Positions 44,489 to 54,187 of a stretch of DNA of 64,000 nt are shown in pieces. The stretch is from Fibrobacter sp. UWB11 (GTDB lineage: Bacteria > Fibrobacterota > Fibrobacteria > Fibrobacterales > Fibrobacteraceae), in the NCBI RefSeq assembly GCF_900143015.1, contig NZ_FSRT01000001.1, positions 1,488,001 through 1,552,000 of the forward strand, in the 5' to 3' direction. The first letter of the stretch is position 1; each line of letters begins with the position of its first letter. A program made the position numbers and the translations under genes. A model generated the notes under the pieces. It was not told where the DNA came from. It ran no database searches and saw nothing but the letters and a program-made list of their open reading frames with translations.

Positions 44489-47219
44489 ACTTTTCGCGGC
44501 AGAGTTTTTCTACTTCTTCCAGACGAGATTTAATTTCGGCATTATTCGGATTCTTCTTTGCAAGATCCGAATAAATTTCAAGAGCCTTGGTATAGACACC
44601 CTGTTCCATGTAGATATCCGCAAGCGTACGCGTATTCAGACTATCGTCCAAATCAGCAGCACCACGGGAAAGCGGAGCTTCGGCATCGTTAACAAGACTT
44701 GCAGAAACTTCATCGTCGGAATCGCCCGACATCAAGTAATCAACACCCTTATTGTTCGGTTCGTCAGCTTCCGTCAAGGAATCATCTTCATCGAACAGGC
44801 CCTTGAATGCATTAGACACTTCAGAGTCAATAGAATCCAGTTCAGCAGAAGGTGCATTTTCAAAAGATTCAGCAGGAGCTTCAGCAACTTCGGCAGGAGC
44901 TTCGGATGCGGCCGGAGCTGCAACCGGTTCTTCGGTCTTAGCAACTTCAGCAGGTGCAGCCGTCTCTACGGTTTCCGTCTTTTCTTCCGGCAAATCATCA
45001 GAGTCTGAACCAAAGATGTTATCGAAGGATTCTTCGACATTTTCCTTCACATCTTCTTTTACAGAGCTTTCTTCAATTTCAGCACCTGTAGCTTCTTGGC
45101 TCAAAGGTTCTTCGGCAGGAGCTTCCGATTTTTCTTCAGGCAAATCCATGTCGTCTTCATCACCGAACATGGAAGCGAAGGCTCCGCCCATTTCCTTAGC
45201 AACATCTTCTTCTTGATCCGATTCCTGAACTTGTTCCGGAACCGTTTCTGCAGCAGGAGCTTCAACCGGAGTTTCAACCTTTTCTTCAGCGGTCGGCACT
45301 TCCGATATTGCAACTTCCTCCGTCGATGCTTCGGTCTTTTCTTCAGCATCTTCATCGCCAAAGAGTGCATCAAAGGCGCCATCCACTTCTTCAGCAGCGG
45401 ATTCCTCTTCTGCAACCGGAGTTTCTTCAACAGCAGGTGTTTCGGCTACAGCAACTTCCGCAGCGGCAGTTTCTTCAGCAGCCGGTTCTTCGTCCAAATT
45501 GAGAACAAAATCATCATCTGTCTTTGACGGAGCTTCTTCTTCCGAGAAGTCCATGTGCATAGAAGGCACTGCATTTTCTGCAGGCTGTTCTTCTTCCGCA
45601 GGAACACTCTCAGCCAAAGATTCTTCGGCCGGCTGTTCAGCCGGAGTTTCGTCCAAACTAAAGTCTGCATCAGCAGATTTTTCGAACAAACCGCCCAAGG
45701 ATTCTTCTTCGGAAGATTCGGTTTCAGCAGCAGGAACTTCAGCAGGAGCTTCGTTTACAGGAGCTTCATCAGCATTATCGTCCATGCTAAAGTCTGCATC
45801 AGCGGACTTTTCGAACAAGCTACCTAAAGATTCTTCTTCAGCAGGTTCGTTCTGGACTTCCGTAACAGCCTCTTCAGCTACCGGTTCTTCTACAGCAGAT
45901 TCTGCAGGAGTTTCAACTTCTTCAGCAGCTTCAACAGGCTTTTCAGCAACCGTTTCAGATTCTTCTGCCGGTTTTTCTTCCGGAAGATCATCATCGCCCA
46001 AAAGCGAAGAGAATGCATCATCAACATTCGTCTCAGCCTCAGCTTCTTCGGCCTTCGGCGTTTCATCTAAATCAAGTATATCGGAATCCGCATTGTCTGC
46101 ACTAGATTCTTCATCCGAGAAATCCATGTGCGTCGGCGGAACTTCGCTTTCCGAGGACTTTTCGAACAAACCACTCAAGGATTCTTCAGCAGAATCTTTC
46201 TGTTCTTCGGCAGCCGCTTCTTCTGCAGGCTTTTCATCCGGCAAGTCGTCGTCGCCCAAAAGCGAAGAGAATGCATCATCGACATTCGTTTCAGCGGCTT
46301 CCGCCTGTTGCGGTTCATCCTGTTGCGGTTCGTCCAAACTATCCAAGCTGAACAAACTTTCGTTGGACTTTTCTTCAACAAGTTCTTCGGATGATTCCTC
46401 GGACTTCGCCTGTTCGTCCGAAGTTTCTTTGTCTTCGTTATCGGCAAAATGCGAGAACAAGGACGATGTTTCAGGTTCTTCTTTTTCAGCAGGACCTGCG
46501 ATATCAAAATCGTCATCCGAGCCCAAAATTCCAGAAATAGCAGAAGACACTTCAGACGAATTCAACACTTGATCGTCAAATTCCTGACCTTCAGAATCTG
46601 AACTGCCTTCGGTAAGTCCATCCGAAGCAGAATCCAAAGAATCACGCAAAGCATCCATCGAGGTGTTGTCTTCTTCGTCCGTATTCGGAAGCGATGCTGC
46701 AAGACTTGCAAAGACATTGTCTTCTTCTGCAACTTCAGCCACCTCGGAATCATTGTCCACATCCATCGTAAATGAACTATCGTCATCCATCGGCGGAGCA
46801 ACCATGCTTGCCTGTTCTTCTTCGGTCAGAACATCGTATTCATCCTTCCAGAATGCATCCAACGGATCCATATCGTGAACACGACGGAAACATGCGTTAC
46901 GCTCGGCAACTTTACCAAGCTTATCGTAGGATTCCCCCATTCTCTTATGAGCAGACAGGCAGAACGGGTCCTTGGCGAGCACCTTCTTATATTCAGAAAT
47001 GCTCCCTGCAAAATCCTGTTTACCCGACAAAATCTTTGCACGCACCAACATAGCCGGAACATCGGACGGCGATGCGGCAAGAGCTTCATCGACCAACTTC
47101 AACGCAGCTTCGTAGTCACCCGAAGCACGTTCCATATCAGCAAGCCAGGCCAAAGCCTGTGAATGCCCCTTAGTCTTTTTTACAGCCTTTTTGAGAGAAT
47201 CCAACGTTACAGCCATCAT
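44475..47219 (-). CDS. TPR protein with long acidic motif-repeat region
   Basis: A 914-residue protein. Residues about 1-125 are TPRs (ALAWLADMERASGDYEAAL and following), then a disordered, extremely Glu/Asp/Ala-rich region of about 700 residues, then a C-terminal TPR (LADIYMEQGVYTKALEIYSDL). Inside the acidic region short motifs recur: AFSSLLGDDDLP, AFDALFGDEDAEEK, AFASMFGDED, ESLGSLFEKSADADFS, and MHMDFSEEE. The layout recalls FimV-type pilus regulators (acidic region plus C-terminal TPR), but no LysM domain is seen. It is coupled to pilT (14-nt overlap) and to the Trm112-like gene (ATGA overlap). Confidence 0.82.
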   Translation of the reverse strand: MMAVTLDSLKKAVKKTKGHSQALAWLADMERASGDYEAALKLVDEALAASPSDVPAMLVRAKILSGKQDFAGSISEYKKVLAKDPFCLSAHKRMGESYDKLGKVAERNACFRRVHDMDPLDAFWKDEYDVLTEEEQASMVAPPMDDDSSFTMDVDNDSEVAEVAEEDNVFASLAASLPNTDEEDNTSMDALRDSLDSASDGLTEGSSDSEGQEFDDQVLNSSEVSSAISGILGSDDDFDIAGPAEKEEPETSSLFSHFADNEDKETSDEQAKSEESSEELVEEKSNESLFSLDSLDEPQQDEPQQAEAAETNVDDAFSSLLGDDDLPDEKPAEEAAAEEQKDSAEESLSGLFEKSSESEVPPTHMDFSDEESSADNADSDILDLDETPKAEEAEAETNVDDAFSSLLGDDDLPEEKPAEESETVAEKPVEAAEEVETPAESAVEEPVAEEAVTEVQNEPAEEESLGSLFEKSADADFSMDDNADEAPVNEAPAEVPAAETESSEEESLGGLFEKSADADFSLDETPAEQPAEESLAESVPAEEEQPAENAVPSMHMDFSEEEAPSKTDDDFVLNLDEEPAAEETAAAEVAVAETPAVEETPVAEEESAAEEVDGAFDALFGDEDAEEKTEASTEEVAISEVPTAEEKVETPVEAPAAETVPEQVQESDQEEDVAKEMGGAFASMFGDEDDMDLPEEKSEAPAEEPLSQEATGAEIEESSVKEDVKENVEESFDNIFGSDSDDLPEEKTETVETAAPAEVAKTEEPVAAPAASEAPAEVAEAPAESFENAPSAELDSIDSEVSNAFKGLFDEDDSLTEADEPNNKGVDYLMSGDSDDEVSASLVNDAEAPLSRGAADLDDSLNTRTLADIYMEQGVYTKALEIYSDLAKKNPNNAEIKSRLEEVEKLCREKFGEG

Positions 47220-47473
47220 TTCTCCAATGGAAGAAGAACAGCTTCATCCGCCAAAAGTACAGGAATTCCCTCGCGAACCGGATAGAGACGAGCTCCGTCT
47301 GGCGTCACAAGGGCTTCAGTTAAAATATCAATTACACTTTCACCAGCAACGTTCTTTACAGAACCCGCTTGAATAGCGCTGTTCACAAGAGCGATTGTAT
47401 CCGCATCAGCCTGAGATAGAGGCTGACGTGTTTCCGGGCAGCAAAGAATGCTTAACAATTTAGAATCGAGCAT
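47216..47473 (-). CDS. Trm112-like small zinc-finger protein
   Basis: An 85-residue protein of the UPF0434/Trm112 group. It starts MLDSKLLSILCCPETRQPL and ends with YPVREGIPVLLADEA, the typical C-terminal pattern. Relatives are small zinc proteins that stabilise or assist methyltransferases, but the second Cys pair is not obvious here. It overlaps the TPR/acidic-repeat gene by 4 nt. Confidence 0.8.
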   Translation of the reverse strand: MLDSKLLSILCCPETRQPLSQADADTIALVNSAIQAGSVKNVAGESVIDILTEALVTPDGARLYPVREGIPVLLADEAVLLPLEK

Positions 47474-47538
47474 ATGACCTTTTTTAAATCGGTTATTTCA
47501 TAAAAAAAAATAACACAATTTTTACAAAAAAGGGCGTT

Positions 47539-49185
47539 TTAACGAAGATATTTGAGATTTACAAGGGCAAAATTGCCATTTTTTCCGTTTCCGATGAGCA
47601 AATACACGCACATTCCGAGTTTATCGAGCCAATTTATGTCGAAATTTTCGCGATATCCGGAGAAATTGGAGACTACCAAAAGCTCACGGCAGCCCGTGCG
47701 GTTGCAGATGTTTTCCATCTGAGAAAGGGGCCCGAGCAGGTGCTTGCGGTTCTCTTCGGAGAGCTTTTCGGGTTCGCCGCTCACGCAGCCGAGAATTTCG
47801 ATGCCGGGGATGACGTTGTAGCTATCGAACCAGTTGTTCAGGGAATCTTCGCGACCGCCGAGCAGAATGGAGCGGTGGCGTTTTTTCGCAAAGATACGGT
47901 AGAAATAGTTTATCCAGAATGCAACGCGGCGCCAAGCAAGGAGAACCAGCGGGATAAAGAGACTGGAACAGACAGCATAGACGCACCACCCAATACTGGG
48001 ATAGATTGTAGACTTGTCTCCCGGGACATAAGAAAATTGGGCAAAGTAACGGAATACCTCATACCCACCAACAGCAAGAAGGTTCAGTGGCACAAGGTAC
48101 TGCAAGAACTTTTCGCCCTTGAGGCTGGATTCCGTGTATTCCCCACGGAAAATAAGAAAGACCATATTAACAATGGCGACCAAGCCAACAAGCCACCAGT
48201 CTTCAAAAGTCGTTATCACCCCGATGGATTCCTTAATGGATGTAAAAATGCATCCGTCGTTTCCCAAACCGGGCAAAAATACAAGTGCCCACAGCGCCAC
48301 AACGCCCAAATCGAGGAACATCTTCCAGAACTTCGGAATCAAGCGCGAGAACATGCCCACGAACGCCGCAAATAAAATACCGAAAGACACGAGGAAGTTC
48401 GGAACAAAGTAAAGATCTTTGTGCTTTTTCACAAAGATAAGCATAGCCTTGTAGAAGTCCACGTAGGAACCCCAACGGCGTGTACGGCAACTCTGTCCCT
48501 TAAAGTGCAGAATATTCGTGACCGGCGTGTAATAGTTCTTGAGACCCATCTGCTTCGTCCGGAAACAGAGATCCAAGTCTTCACCGTACATGAAGTAGTC
48601 TTCGTCAAAGCCGTTCAGCTTTTCATAAACATCGCGACGGATGCAGAAGAACGAGCCACTCACGGCATCGACTTCAATCATCTCGTCCGGATCGGCGTAC
48701 GTCATGTTATAGCTGGCGAGTGTCTTGCTCTTCGGGAAAAGTGCAGCAAGACCAATCGTCTTCGACACTGCAGAAACAATCGTCGGGAAAGAGCGGCGGC
48801 ATGCCCATTGGAGCGTTCCGTCTTCGTTCAGAATTCGGCAACCGACAGTACCTGCATCCGGATGTTCTTCCATAAACTGGAGCATTTCGCGGAAAGCGTT
48901 CTTCGAAATGATCGTATCCGGATTGATGAAGAACAGGTACGGCTTAGTCGCATGCTTTTCAGCGAGGTTACAGCCTTTACCAAAGCCCAAATTTTCCTTG
49001 GAGTCAATCCATTCCACTTCCGGGAAGAAGTTCTTGATTTCGGGAATAATCGGTTCGGTGGAACCGTTATCCAGAACGATAATCTGCGAATCGATTTCTT
49101 CACAAGCATCGCGCACAGACTTGAGGCATGCCGGAATGAAGTCGCAAGAATTATAAGCAATGATAATGACAGAACAAGAAAGCAT
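47539..49185 (-). CDS. GT2 glycosyltransferase fused to a Rossmann-like membrane region
   Basis: About 548 residues from the ATG at 49185 (a TTG at 49200 is possible). Residues about 1-270 are a GT2 rhamnosyltransferase-like domain: VIIIAYNS, NPDTIISKNAF, VGCRIL and a C-terminal DEDYFMYGEDLDLCFR. The remaining part has about four to six hydrophobic segments and then RSILLGGREDS, EILGCVSGEP, GCRELLVVSNF, a pattern like the CoA_binding_3 domain of polyprenyl glycosylphosphotransferases, but without their catalytic domain. It is the last gene of a run with two polyprenyl-phosphate sugar synthases. Confidence 0.8.
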   Translation of the reverse strand: MLSCSVIIIAYNSCDFIPACLKSVRDACEEIDSQIIVLDNGSTEPIIPEIKNFFPEVEWIDSKENLGFGKGCNLAEKHATKPYLFFINPDTIISKNAFREMLQFMEEHPDAGTVGCRILNEDGTLQWACRRSFPTIVSAVSKTIGLAALFPKSKTLASYNMTYADPDEMIEVDAVSGSFFCIRRDVYEKLNGFDEDYFMYGEDLDLCFRTKQMGLKNYYTPVTNILHFKGQSCRTRRWGSYVDFYKAMLIFVKKHKDLYFVPNFLVSFGILFAAFVGMFSRLIPKFWKMFLDLGVVALWALVFLPGLGNDGCIFTSIKESIGVITTFEDWWLVGLVAIVNMVFLIFRGEYTESSLKGEKFLQYLVPLNLLAVGGYEVFRYFAQFSYVPGDKSTIYPSIGWCVYAVCSSLFIPLVLLAWRRVAFWINYFYRIFAKKRHRSILLGGREDSLNNWFDSYNVIPGIEILGCVSGEPEKLSEENRKHLLGPLSQMENICNRTGCRELLVVSNFSGYRENFDINWLDKLGMCVYLLIGNGKNGNFALVNLKYLR

Positions 49186-49206
49186 AATAGACAATTCCAA
49201 ACTTTA

Positions 49207-49239
49207 CAGGGTCCTTCACGCTTACGCGTTCAGGATGAC
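49207..49239. repeat. Dispersed GGATGACA-type intergenic repeat, copy e
   Basis: AGGGTCCTTCACGC ... GTTCAGGATGACG between two glycosyltransferase genes. It shares the closing AGGATGAC motif with the other copies but its arms are different. Confidence 0.5.
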
Positions 49240-49250
49240 GAGATGCAGAA

Positions 49251-49964
49251 CTACGCGAGTCCGAGACGAAGCTTGAGCACGAGGAAGAATGCTTCGGAGA
49301 TGATTCCGCCGCTCATCTTGGAGGTACCACGGGTGCGGTCCGTAAAGATGATGGGGATTTCCTTGACGCGGAGCCCCTTCTTCCAAATCTTGAAGGTCGT
49401 TTCAATCTGGAAGCAGTATCCGTCACTCTTCATCTTGTCGAGGTTCAAGGCCTGCAATGCTTCACGGCGGAAGCACTTGAAACCACCCGTGGCATCGCTA
49501 ATCGGGAGGCCCGTCACAAGTCGTGTATAGACGTTTGCACCATAGCTGAGGATTAGACGGCGAAGGTCCCAGTTCACCACGCTGATGCGGTGATCCTGAT
49601 AACGGCTACCAAGCACGAGGTCAGCATCTTCGGCAGTTTCCAAGAATCTGTTCAAGTCCGTCGGAGCATGGCTAAAGTCTGCATCCATTTCGAACACGCG
49701 TTCATAATCACGTTCTAGCGCCCACTTGAAGCCCATCACGTAAGCGGAACCGAGTCCCATCTTACCCTTGCGGCGAAGCAAGTGGATTCTAGGATTCTTG
49801 TCGGCTTCGGCCTGAACAAGGTCCCCCGTTCCATCCGGCGAACCATCGTCCACAACAAGAATTTCAAGACAATCATTCTGTTCCAAAATCGCCGACATGA
49901 TGAGAAGAATATTCTCCTTCTCATTGTAGGTGGGAACAATCACCAAACTCTTAGGGAACGCCAT
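49251..49964 (-). CDS. Polyprenol monophosphomannose synthase-like GT2
   Basis: About 237 residues from the ATG at 49964. The fold is GT2 with VIVPTYNEKENI, LVVDDGSPDGTGD, the catalytic MDADFSHAP and a C-terminal EIPIIFTDRTRGTSKMS, the pattern of Dpm1-type dolichol/polyprenol-phosphate mannose synthases. It should transfer a sugar from a nucleotide donor to undecaprenyl phosphate at the inner membrane. A TAGATTTG element and GAGAGG ribosome-binding site precede it. Confidence 0.9.
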   Translation of the reverse strand: MAFPKSLVIVPTYNEKENILLIMSAILEQNDCLEILVVDDGSPDGTGDLVQAEADKNPRIHLLRRKGKMGLGSAYVMGFKWALERDYERVFEMDADFSHAPTDLNRFLETAEDADLVLGSRYQDHRISVVNWDLRRLILSYGANVYTRLVTGLPISDATGGFKCFRREALQALNLDKMKSDGYCFQIETTFKIWKKGLRVKEIPIIFTDRTRGTSKMSGGIISEAFFLVLKLRLGLA

Positions 49965-49982
49965 TAAATACCTCTCTAAACA

Positions 49983-49990
49983 CAAATCTA
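49983..49990 (-). promoter_or_regulatory. TAGATTTG -7-like element before the Dpm1-like gene
   Basis: Minus-strand TAGATTTG, an exact TAnnTTTG match, 18 nt before the start codon, in the 33-nt gap after the upstream glycosyltransferase gene. Confidence 0.4.
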
Positions 49991-49997
49991 TACAAAA

Positions 49998-50936
49998 TTA
50001 CAATTCACCAATCGAGTCAGAAACAGGATAGGATCGTTTTCTATTTCCGTTCATCATTTCGCCAAGAAGACCAAGCGAAAAGAATTGAACGCTCATCACT
50101 AGCGAGAATGCACCCGCCAACAAGAGCGGACGCACATGCATCTCCCCTGTCTGAATCCATTCATAGCCAAAATAACCGCAAATGCCAAGGCCCAAAGCAA
50201 GCAACAACAGCCCGACAAGACCAAAGAAATGAAGCGGTTTGGAGGAGAAGCTACGCATGAACATCAAGGAGACGAGATCCAAAAATCCGCTCACCAGACG
50301 GGAAACGCCATACTTCGAAACGCCATGAACACGGGCACGGTGAGCAACCGGCATTTCAGTAATGCGGAAGCCCTGCCACTTGGCCATCACCGGAATAAAG
50401 CGGTGGTAGTCGCCATAAAGCTGGATAAAGCGGACTACGGAATTACGGTACGCCTTGATACCGCAGTTGAAATCATGGAGACGCTTGCCGCAGACAATCG
50501 AAACCGTCAAATTGAACAACTTCGACGGCATCGTCTTGTGCCACGGATCCAAGCGGCGGATTTTCCACCCCGAAACAAGATCGTAACCGCTTTCGAGAAT
50601 CTTGATCATCTTCGGAATTTCGAGCGGGTCATCCTGCAAGTCGCCATCGAGCGTTGCAACGTACCTGCCACGAGCCTTGGAAAAACCAAGAGCGAGTGCG
50701 GCGGCCTTGCCGCAGTTGAACTGGAAACGGAACGCACTTACCGAAGACTTTGGCTTTGCACCAAATTCCTTAGAAAGTTCTTCGATGACCTCCCAGGTAT
50801 TATCGCGGCTACCGTCATCAATCGCGATAACCTCGAACTCCATACCGGTCGGTTCAATTGCGGCCCAAATTTCCTTAAACAACTGAGGAAGATTTTCACT
50901 TTCTTCCTTAACAGGGATAACCAAGCTCAAATCCAT
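49998..50936 (-). CDS. GtrB/ArnC-type polyprenyl-phosphate glycosyltransferase
   Basis: A 312-residue GT2 protein: LVIPVKEESENLPQLF, AIDDGSRDNTWEV, ATLDGDLQDDP and GWKIRRLDPWHKTMPSK, followed by two C-terminal membrane helices (FFGLVGLLLLALGLGICGY and LLLAGAFSLVMSVQFFSLG). This is the pattern of enzymes that make polyprenyl-P-glucose or aminosugar donors. It lies 15 nt downstream of the DUF2723 gene and feeds naturally into it. Confidence 0.9.
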   Translation of the reverse strand: MDLSLVIPVKEESENLPQLFKEIWAAIEPTGMEFEVIAIDDGSRDNTWEVIEELSKEFGAKPKSSVSAFRFQFNCGKAAALALGFSKARGRYVATLDGDLQDDPLEIPKMIKILESGYDLVSGWKIRRLDPWHKTMPSKLFNLTVSIVCGKRLHDFNCGIKAYRNSVVRFIQLYGDYHRFIPVMAKWQGFRITEMPVAHRARVHGVSKYGVSRLVSGFLDLVSLMFMRSFSSKPLHFFGLVGLLLLALGLGICGYFGYEWIQTGEMHVRPLLLAGAFSLVMSVQFFSLGLLGEMMNGNRKRSYPVSDSIGEL

Positions 50937-50951
50937 TGCACAACCTCGAAA

Positions 50952-53900
50952 TTAATTAACGGCGGGAACGGCTTCAGTAGCTGGAGCTGGTTCTTCGTCA
51001 ACCTTGAGAGATTCGTCCCTAATGGCTTCAATCTGCTGAAGGCTCATAGAAAGACGACTGTGGCCCGGAATATCGTAAGACGGAATGCTTTCGAGACCGC
51101 GCTTCACGACATCGACCGCCTTAGACTTCATGCCTGCAGAGGCATAGACATAGGATGCAGCCCAGTAGTTGCGCCATTCTCTCGGGAACTGTTGAATGCC
51201 GAGTTCAAGATACTTTGCGGCATTCAAAGCAAGACGTTCCACTTCGTCCTTGTCGGCCTTGGTAAACGGCTTCTTGGTCACGAGCGCCGCAATCTTTTCG
51301 CGTGCATCGAAAGAAATCTGCAAGTAGAGCGAGACATAGCTGCTGAGGAGGCGTTCTGTTTCGGAGTTGATGAAAGCAGAACCGTCACCGAGACCGCGGA
51401 ACTTGTAAACGCTATCGATGAGGGCAGCAGTCTTTGCTGCATCAAAAGCATTCTGCTTCGGGGTAAGATCACCCTTCACAAAGTTGTAGACCATACCTTC
51501 TTGGACCATGTACTTTTCAAGACCCATAAAGTTCGAAGAACCAACAGTCGTCGAAATTTCAATCGGTCGATCCATATTCTGGAGAGCAAGGTCAATCACG
51601 AGCTTATTCTGCGTGAGCATCATGCTAGCGCGATTTCTCTTAGCCCAATCAATAAAGGCATCCCAAACCTGATAGTTCACCTTGAACTGAAGAAGCTTAG
51701 CAGAATCTGCCTCAGAAAGGTTGCCCTTAGCTTCCATCTGGTCAATGCGTTCCTTGAGTTTCGGCTTGAGGGTTTCAGCCTTGCGGATCCAAGTAGAAAC
51801 AAGATGATTCGGGTTATTGGCGCTGCTGTTATCAAGGACCATGTCGTTATCAATGGTTTCCTTGGTGTAAGAGAGCTTGAGAATCGGTTCGTTCGTGAGC
51901 ATCTGCTTGATGTACCAATCCGTGTTGCCCAAGGAAAGGTTCACCACGCGCACATCCTTACGGACACCAGCAACTTCCTGAGCAAACCACAACGGGAACG
52001 TGTCGTTATCGCCATTCGTGAAAAGAATTGCGTTCGGACGGCAGCTGTTGAGGAGGTTGTAAGCGTAATCCCAGGGAACCCAGAGACCAGAGCGGTCATG
52101 TTCCTTGTAGTTCGAAACGCACGGAACGATGAGCGAAACGAGCACGAGTACTGCAGCAATCGGAGATGCAAAAGCGGCAGTCGTTACAGATGTAGCCGCA
52201 AGCAGCACGAGGATACCGGCGCCAATACCGTAAATCATGCTCATGAAAATGAATGCCGGCGTATAGAAGTAGTCACGTTCGCGCACTTCCATGTGTACTG
52301 CTTCCGGGAACGGAGCACGCTGGCCAAAGCGGGCGAAGTTTTCTTCAATCTTCTGCCAGTTTTTCCAAGCCGTGGTGTTTTCGGCATCGCTAATCTTCTT
52401 TTCGTATTCAGCAATGCGGTTAGCCGGAGCATTGTGCATGCGAAGTCTTTCAATCGCATACTTAGAAGTTTCGATTGTCTGGCGAAGGTCAATAAGTTCG
52501 TTCGGATCCGGGAGGGCCGAAATTCCAGCACCAGAGTTGTTCAAATCCGCCACATTGCGAGTCATTGCATTGACCCAGTATTCGCGGTCGCGCTGTTCCA
52601 TGCGGGAACCATCAGCAAAGTTGATGTAGAACAGAAGTCCCAAGGAGCAAAGCGCATAAAGGGTCGAAATAAATACACCCACATGCCTGTTACGCTTGCA
52701 GACATATACGCAAACAGCGACAAGAAGACCATTAAATATCAAGAAGAATATGAGTTGCCATGCAACATTATCGCCCATGAACGACATCTGCGTCGGGAAG
52801 CTGATTCCGAAACGTTCAATCGGTTCGTTTTCGGAAGCGTCAAACGTGTAAACACCGTTAGCATAGTTCACCCCACCTACCTTAGTCGGCAAGTACTGGG
52901 CCATCTGGTAACCACCATAACTCATGCTCGGGAAAGAGAGCACCTGGTGAGCAAGGCGAGAACGACGGTAGAATGCACGAGTAATCATGCTTTCGGAACC
53001 GTACTGCTTACGTTCAATAAAGGCATTAAAGGCTTCCCAGTTCTTGCTATCCAAAAGGTTGCTCAACTGGAGGTTGCCCTGTTCATCGCGAATATTGAAT
53101 TCAGGATCGTTTTCGTCAATCGTCGGGTTGAGTTCCGAACGGATCGGGATGTAAAGATGAGTGCTGTAACCGACCAAAGCGAAGAAAGCAAAAGCAACAG
53201 AAAGGAGGAGACTGCGCTTCAGAGCGCCTTCATTGGACTTTGGAATCTTCCAACCAAGCACGGCATACAAAGCATAACCAGCAATGAACAAGACAATGAG
53301 AATGATGAAAGTAGCAAGCCAGCCACCCGTAATCATGTGCAAAGCAACGGCGAGCAAAATAGCCAAGCCAACCAAAGTGCTACGAACGAGGTTAAGTCCA
53401 ACGAACTTGGCAGCACCAAGAATAAGGCCCAAGGCTAAAAGGCAAAGGAAAGATATTTCGATGAAAGAAGACACCTGGTAAATCACGGAGCAAAGAAGCG
53501 TACCCGTAATCCAGATTGGCAAACGTTCCGGAATCTTTTTCGGCTGAGCGATAAGAAGAAGTGCAAATACAGCCGGAACCGTGAGCATCGTGTAAAGGTG
53601 AGCGCCTACGCCAAGGAATGCGATATAGCAAATGAAGATGAGGATTCTATCGCTACTTGCTTCTTCGCGCTTGTTGTACCACACCAAGCCGAGGTAAGAA
53701 ACAAGCATCAAAATAAGCATGGCAACGCCATAAACTTCTGCTTCGACAGCGTTGAACCAGAACGTATCGGAGAACGTGAGGAGGAATCCAGCGACAAGGG
53801 CTGCAGTCCCCAGCACATACATGCGCATCTTTTCGGAAATCTTTGCGGCCAAGGCATCGGTCTTGAGGACCGTCGACAAAAGTTCCCACGCAAAGAGGGC

Positions 53901-54182
53901 AGTCACATAGACGGTCGCTGCAGAACTTATCACGGAGATATAGTTCACACGCTTTGCAATTTCACCCACGAACGGCAAAAGGAGAATCACTGCACGGGCA
54001 AAGAATACGAAGAACGGAGTTCCAGGAGGATGCGGAATACCAAGCGTATTGGCGCAAGCGACGAATTCACCGCAGTCCCAGAAAGAGACCGTCGGGGCCA
54101 TCGTCATCATGTAGACAATCAAGGCTACAAAACCAGCAATTCCAGCAAAAAGGTGTTTATACCACTTTTCATTCATCTTCAT
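50952..54182 (-). CDS. DUF2723 / GT117 family membrane glycosyltransferase
   Basis: A 1076-residue protein with about 12-16 membrane segments in its first 750 residues and a soluble C-terminal part with TPR-like sequence. The DUF2723 signature is at the N terminus: TMAPTVSFWDCGEFVA with the likely catalytic Asp, then GIPHPPGTPFFV. Family members are GT-C type enzymes that use polyprenyl-linked sugars. Placed between nusB and two polyprenyl-P-sugar synthases, it probably performs surface or protein O-glycosylation; the acceptor is unknown. Confidence 0.9.
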   Translation of the reverse strand: MKMNEKWYKHLFAGIAGFVALIVYMMTMAPTVSFWDCGEFVACANTLGIPHPPGTPFFVFFARAVILLLPFVGEIAKRVNYISVISSAATVYVTALFAWELLSTVLKTDALAAKISEKMRMYVLGTAALVAGFLLTFSDTFWFNAVEAEVYGVAMLILMLVSYLGLVWYNKREEASSDRILIFICYIAFLGVGAHLYTMLTVPAVFALLLIAQPKKIPERLPIWITGTLLCSVIYQVSSFIEISFLCLLALGLILGAAKFVGLNLVRSTLVGLAILLAVALHMITGGWLATFIILIVLFIAGYALYAVLGWKIPKSNEGALKRSLLLSVAFAFFALVGYSTHLYIPIRSELNPTIDENDPEFNIRDEQGNLQLSNLLDSKNWEAFNAFIERKQYGSESMITRAFYRRSRLAHQVLSFPSMSYGGYQMAQYLPTKVGGVNYANGVYTFDASENEPIERFGISFPTQMSFMGDNVAWQLIFFLIFNGLLVAVCVYVCKRNRHVGVFISTLYALCSLGLLFYINFADGSRMEQRDREYWVNAMTRNVADLNNSGAGISALPDPNELIDLRQTIETSKYAIERLRMHNAPANRIAEYEKKISDAENTTAWKNWQKIEENFARFGQRAPFPEAVHMEVRERDYFYTPAFIFMSMIYGIGAGILVLLAATSVTTAAFASPIAAVLVLVSLIVPCVSNYKEHDRSGLWVPWDYAYNLLNSCRPNAILFTNGDNDTFPLWFAQEVAGVRKDVRVVNLSLGNTDWYIKQMLTNEPILKLSYTKETIDNDMVLDNSSANNPNHLVSTWIRKAETLKPKLKERIDQMEAKGNLSEADSAKLLQFKVNYQVWDAFIDWAKRNRASMMLTQNKLVIDLALQNMDRPIEISTTVGSSNFMGLEKYMVQEGMVYNFVKGDLTPKQNAFDAAKTAALIDSVYKFRGLGDGSAFINSETERLLSSYVSLYLQISFDAREKIAALVTKKPFTKADKDEVERLALNAAKYLELGIQQFPREWRNYWAASYVYASAGMKSKAVDVVKRGLESIPSYDIPGHSRLSMSLQQIEAIRDESLKVDEEPAPATEAVPAVN

Positions 54183-54187
54183 AACTA

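Noticed and set aside
50136-53438. Long open frame on the plus strand (1100 codons)
   Set aside because: Antisense to the GtrB-like and DUF2723 genes, with no domain or membrane pattern of its own.
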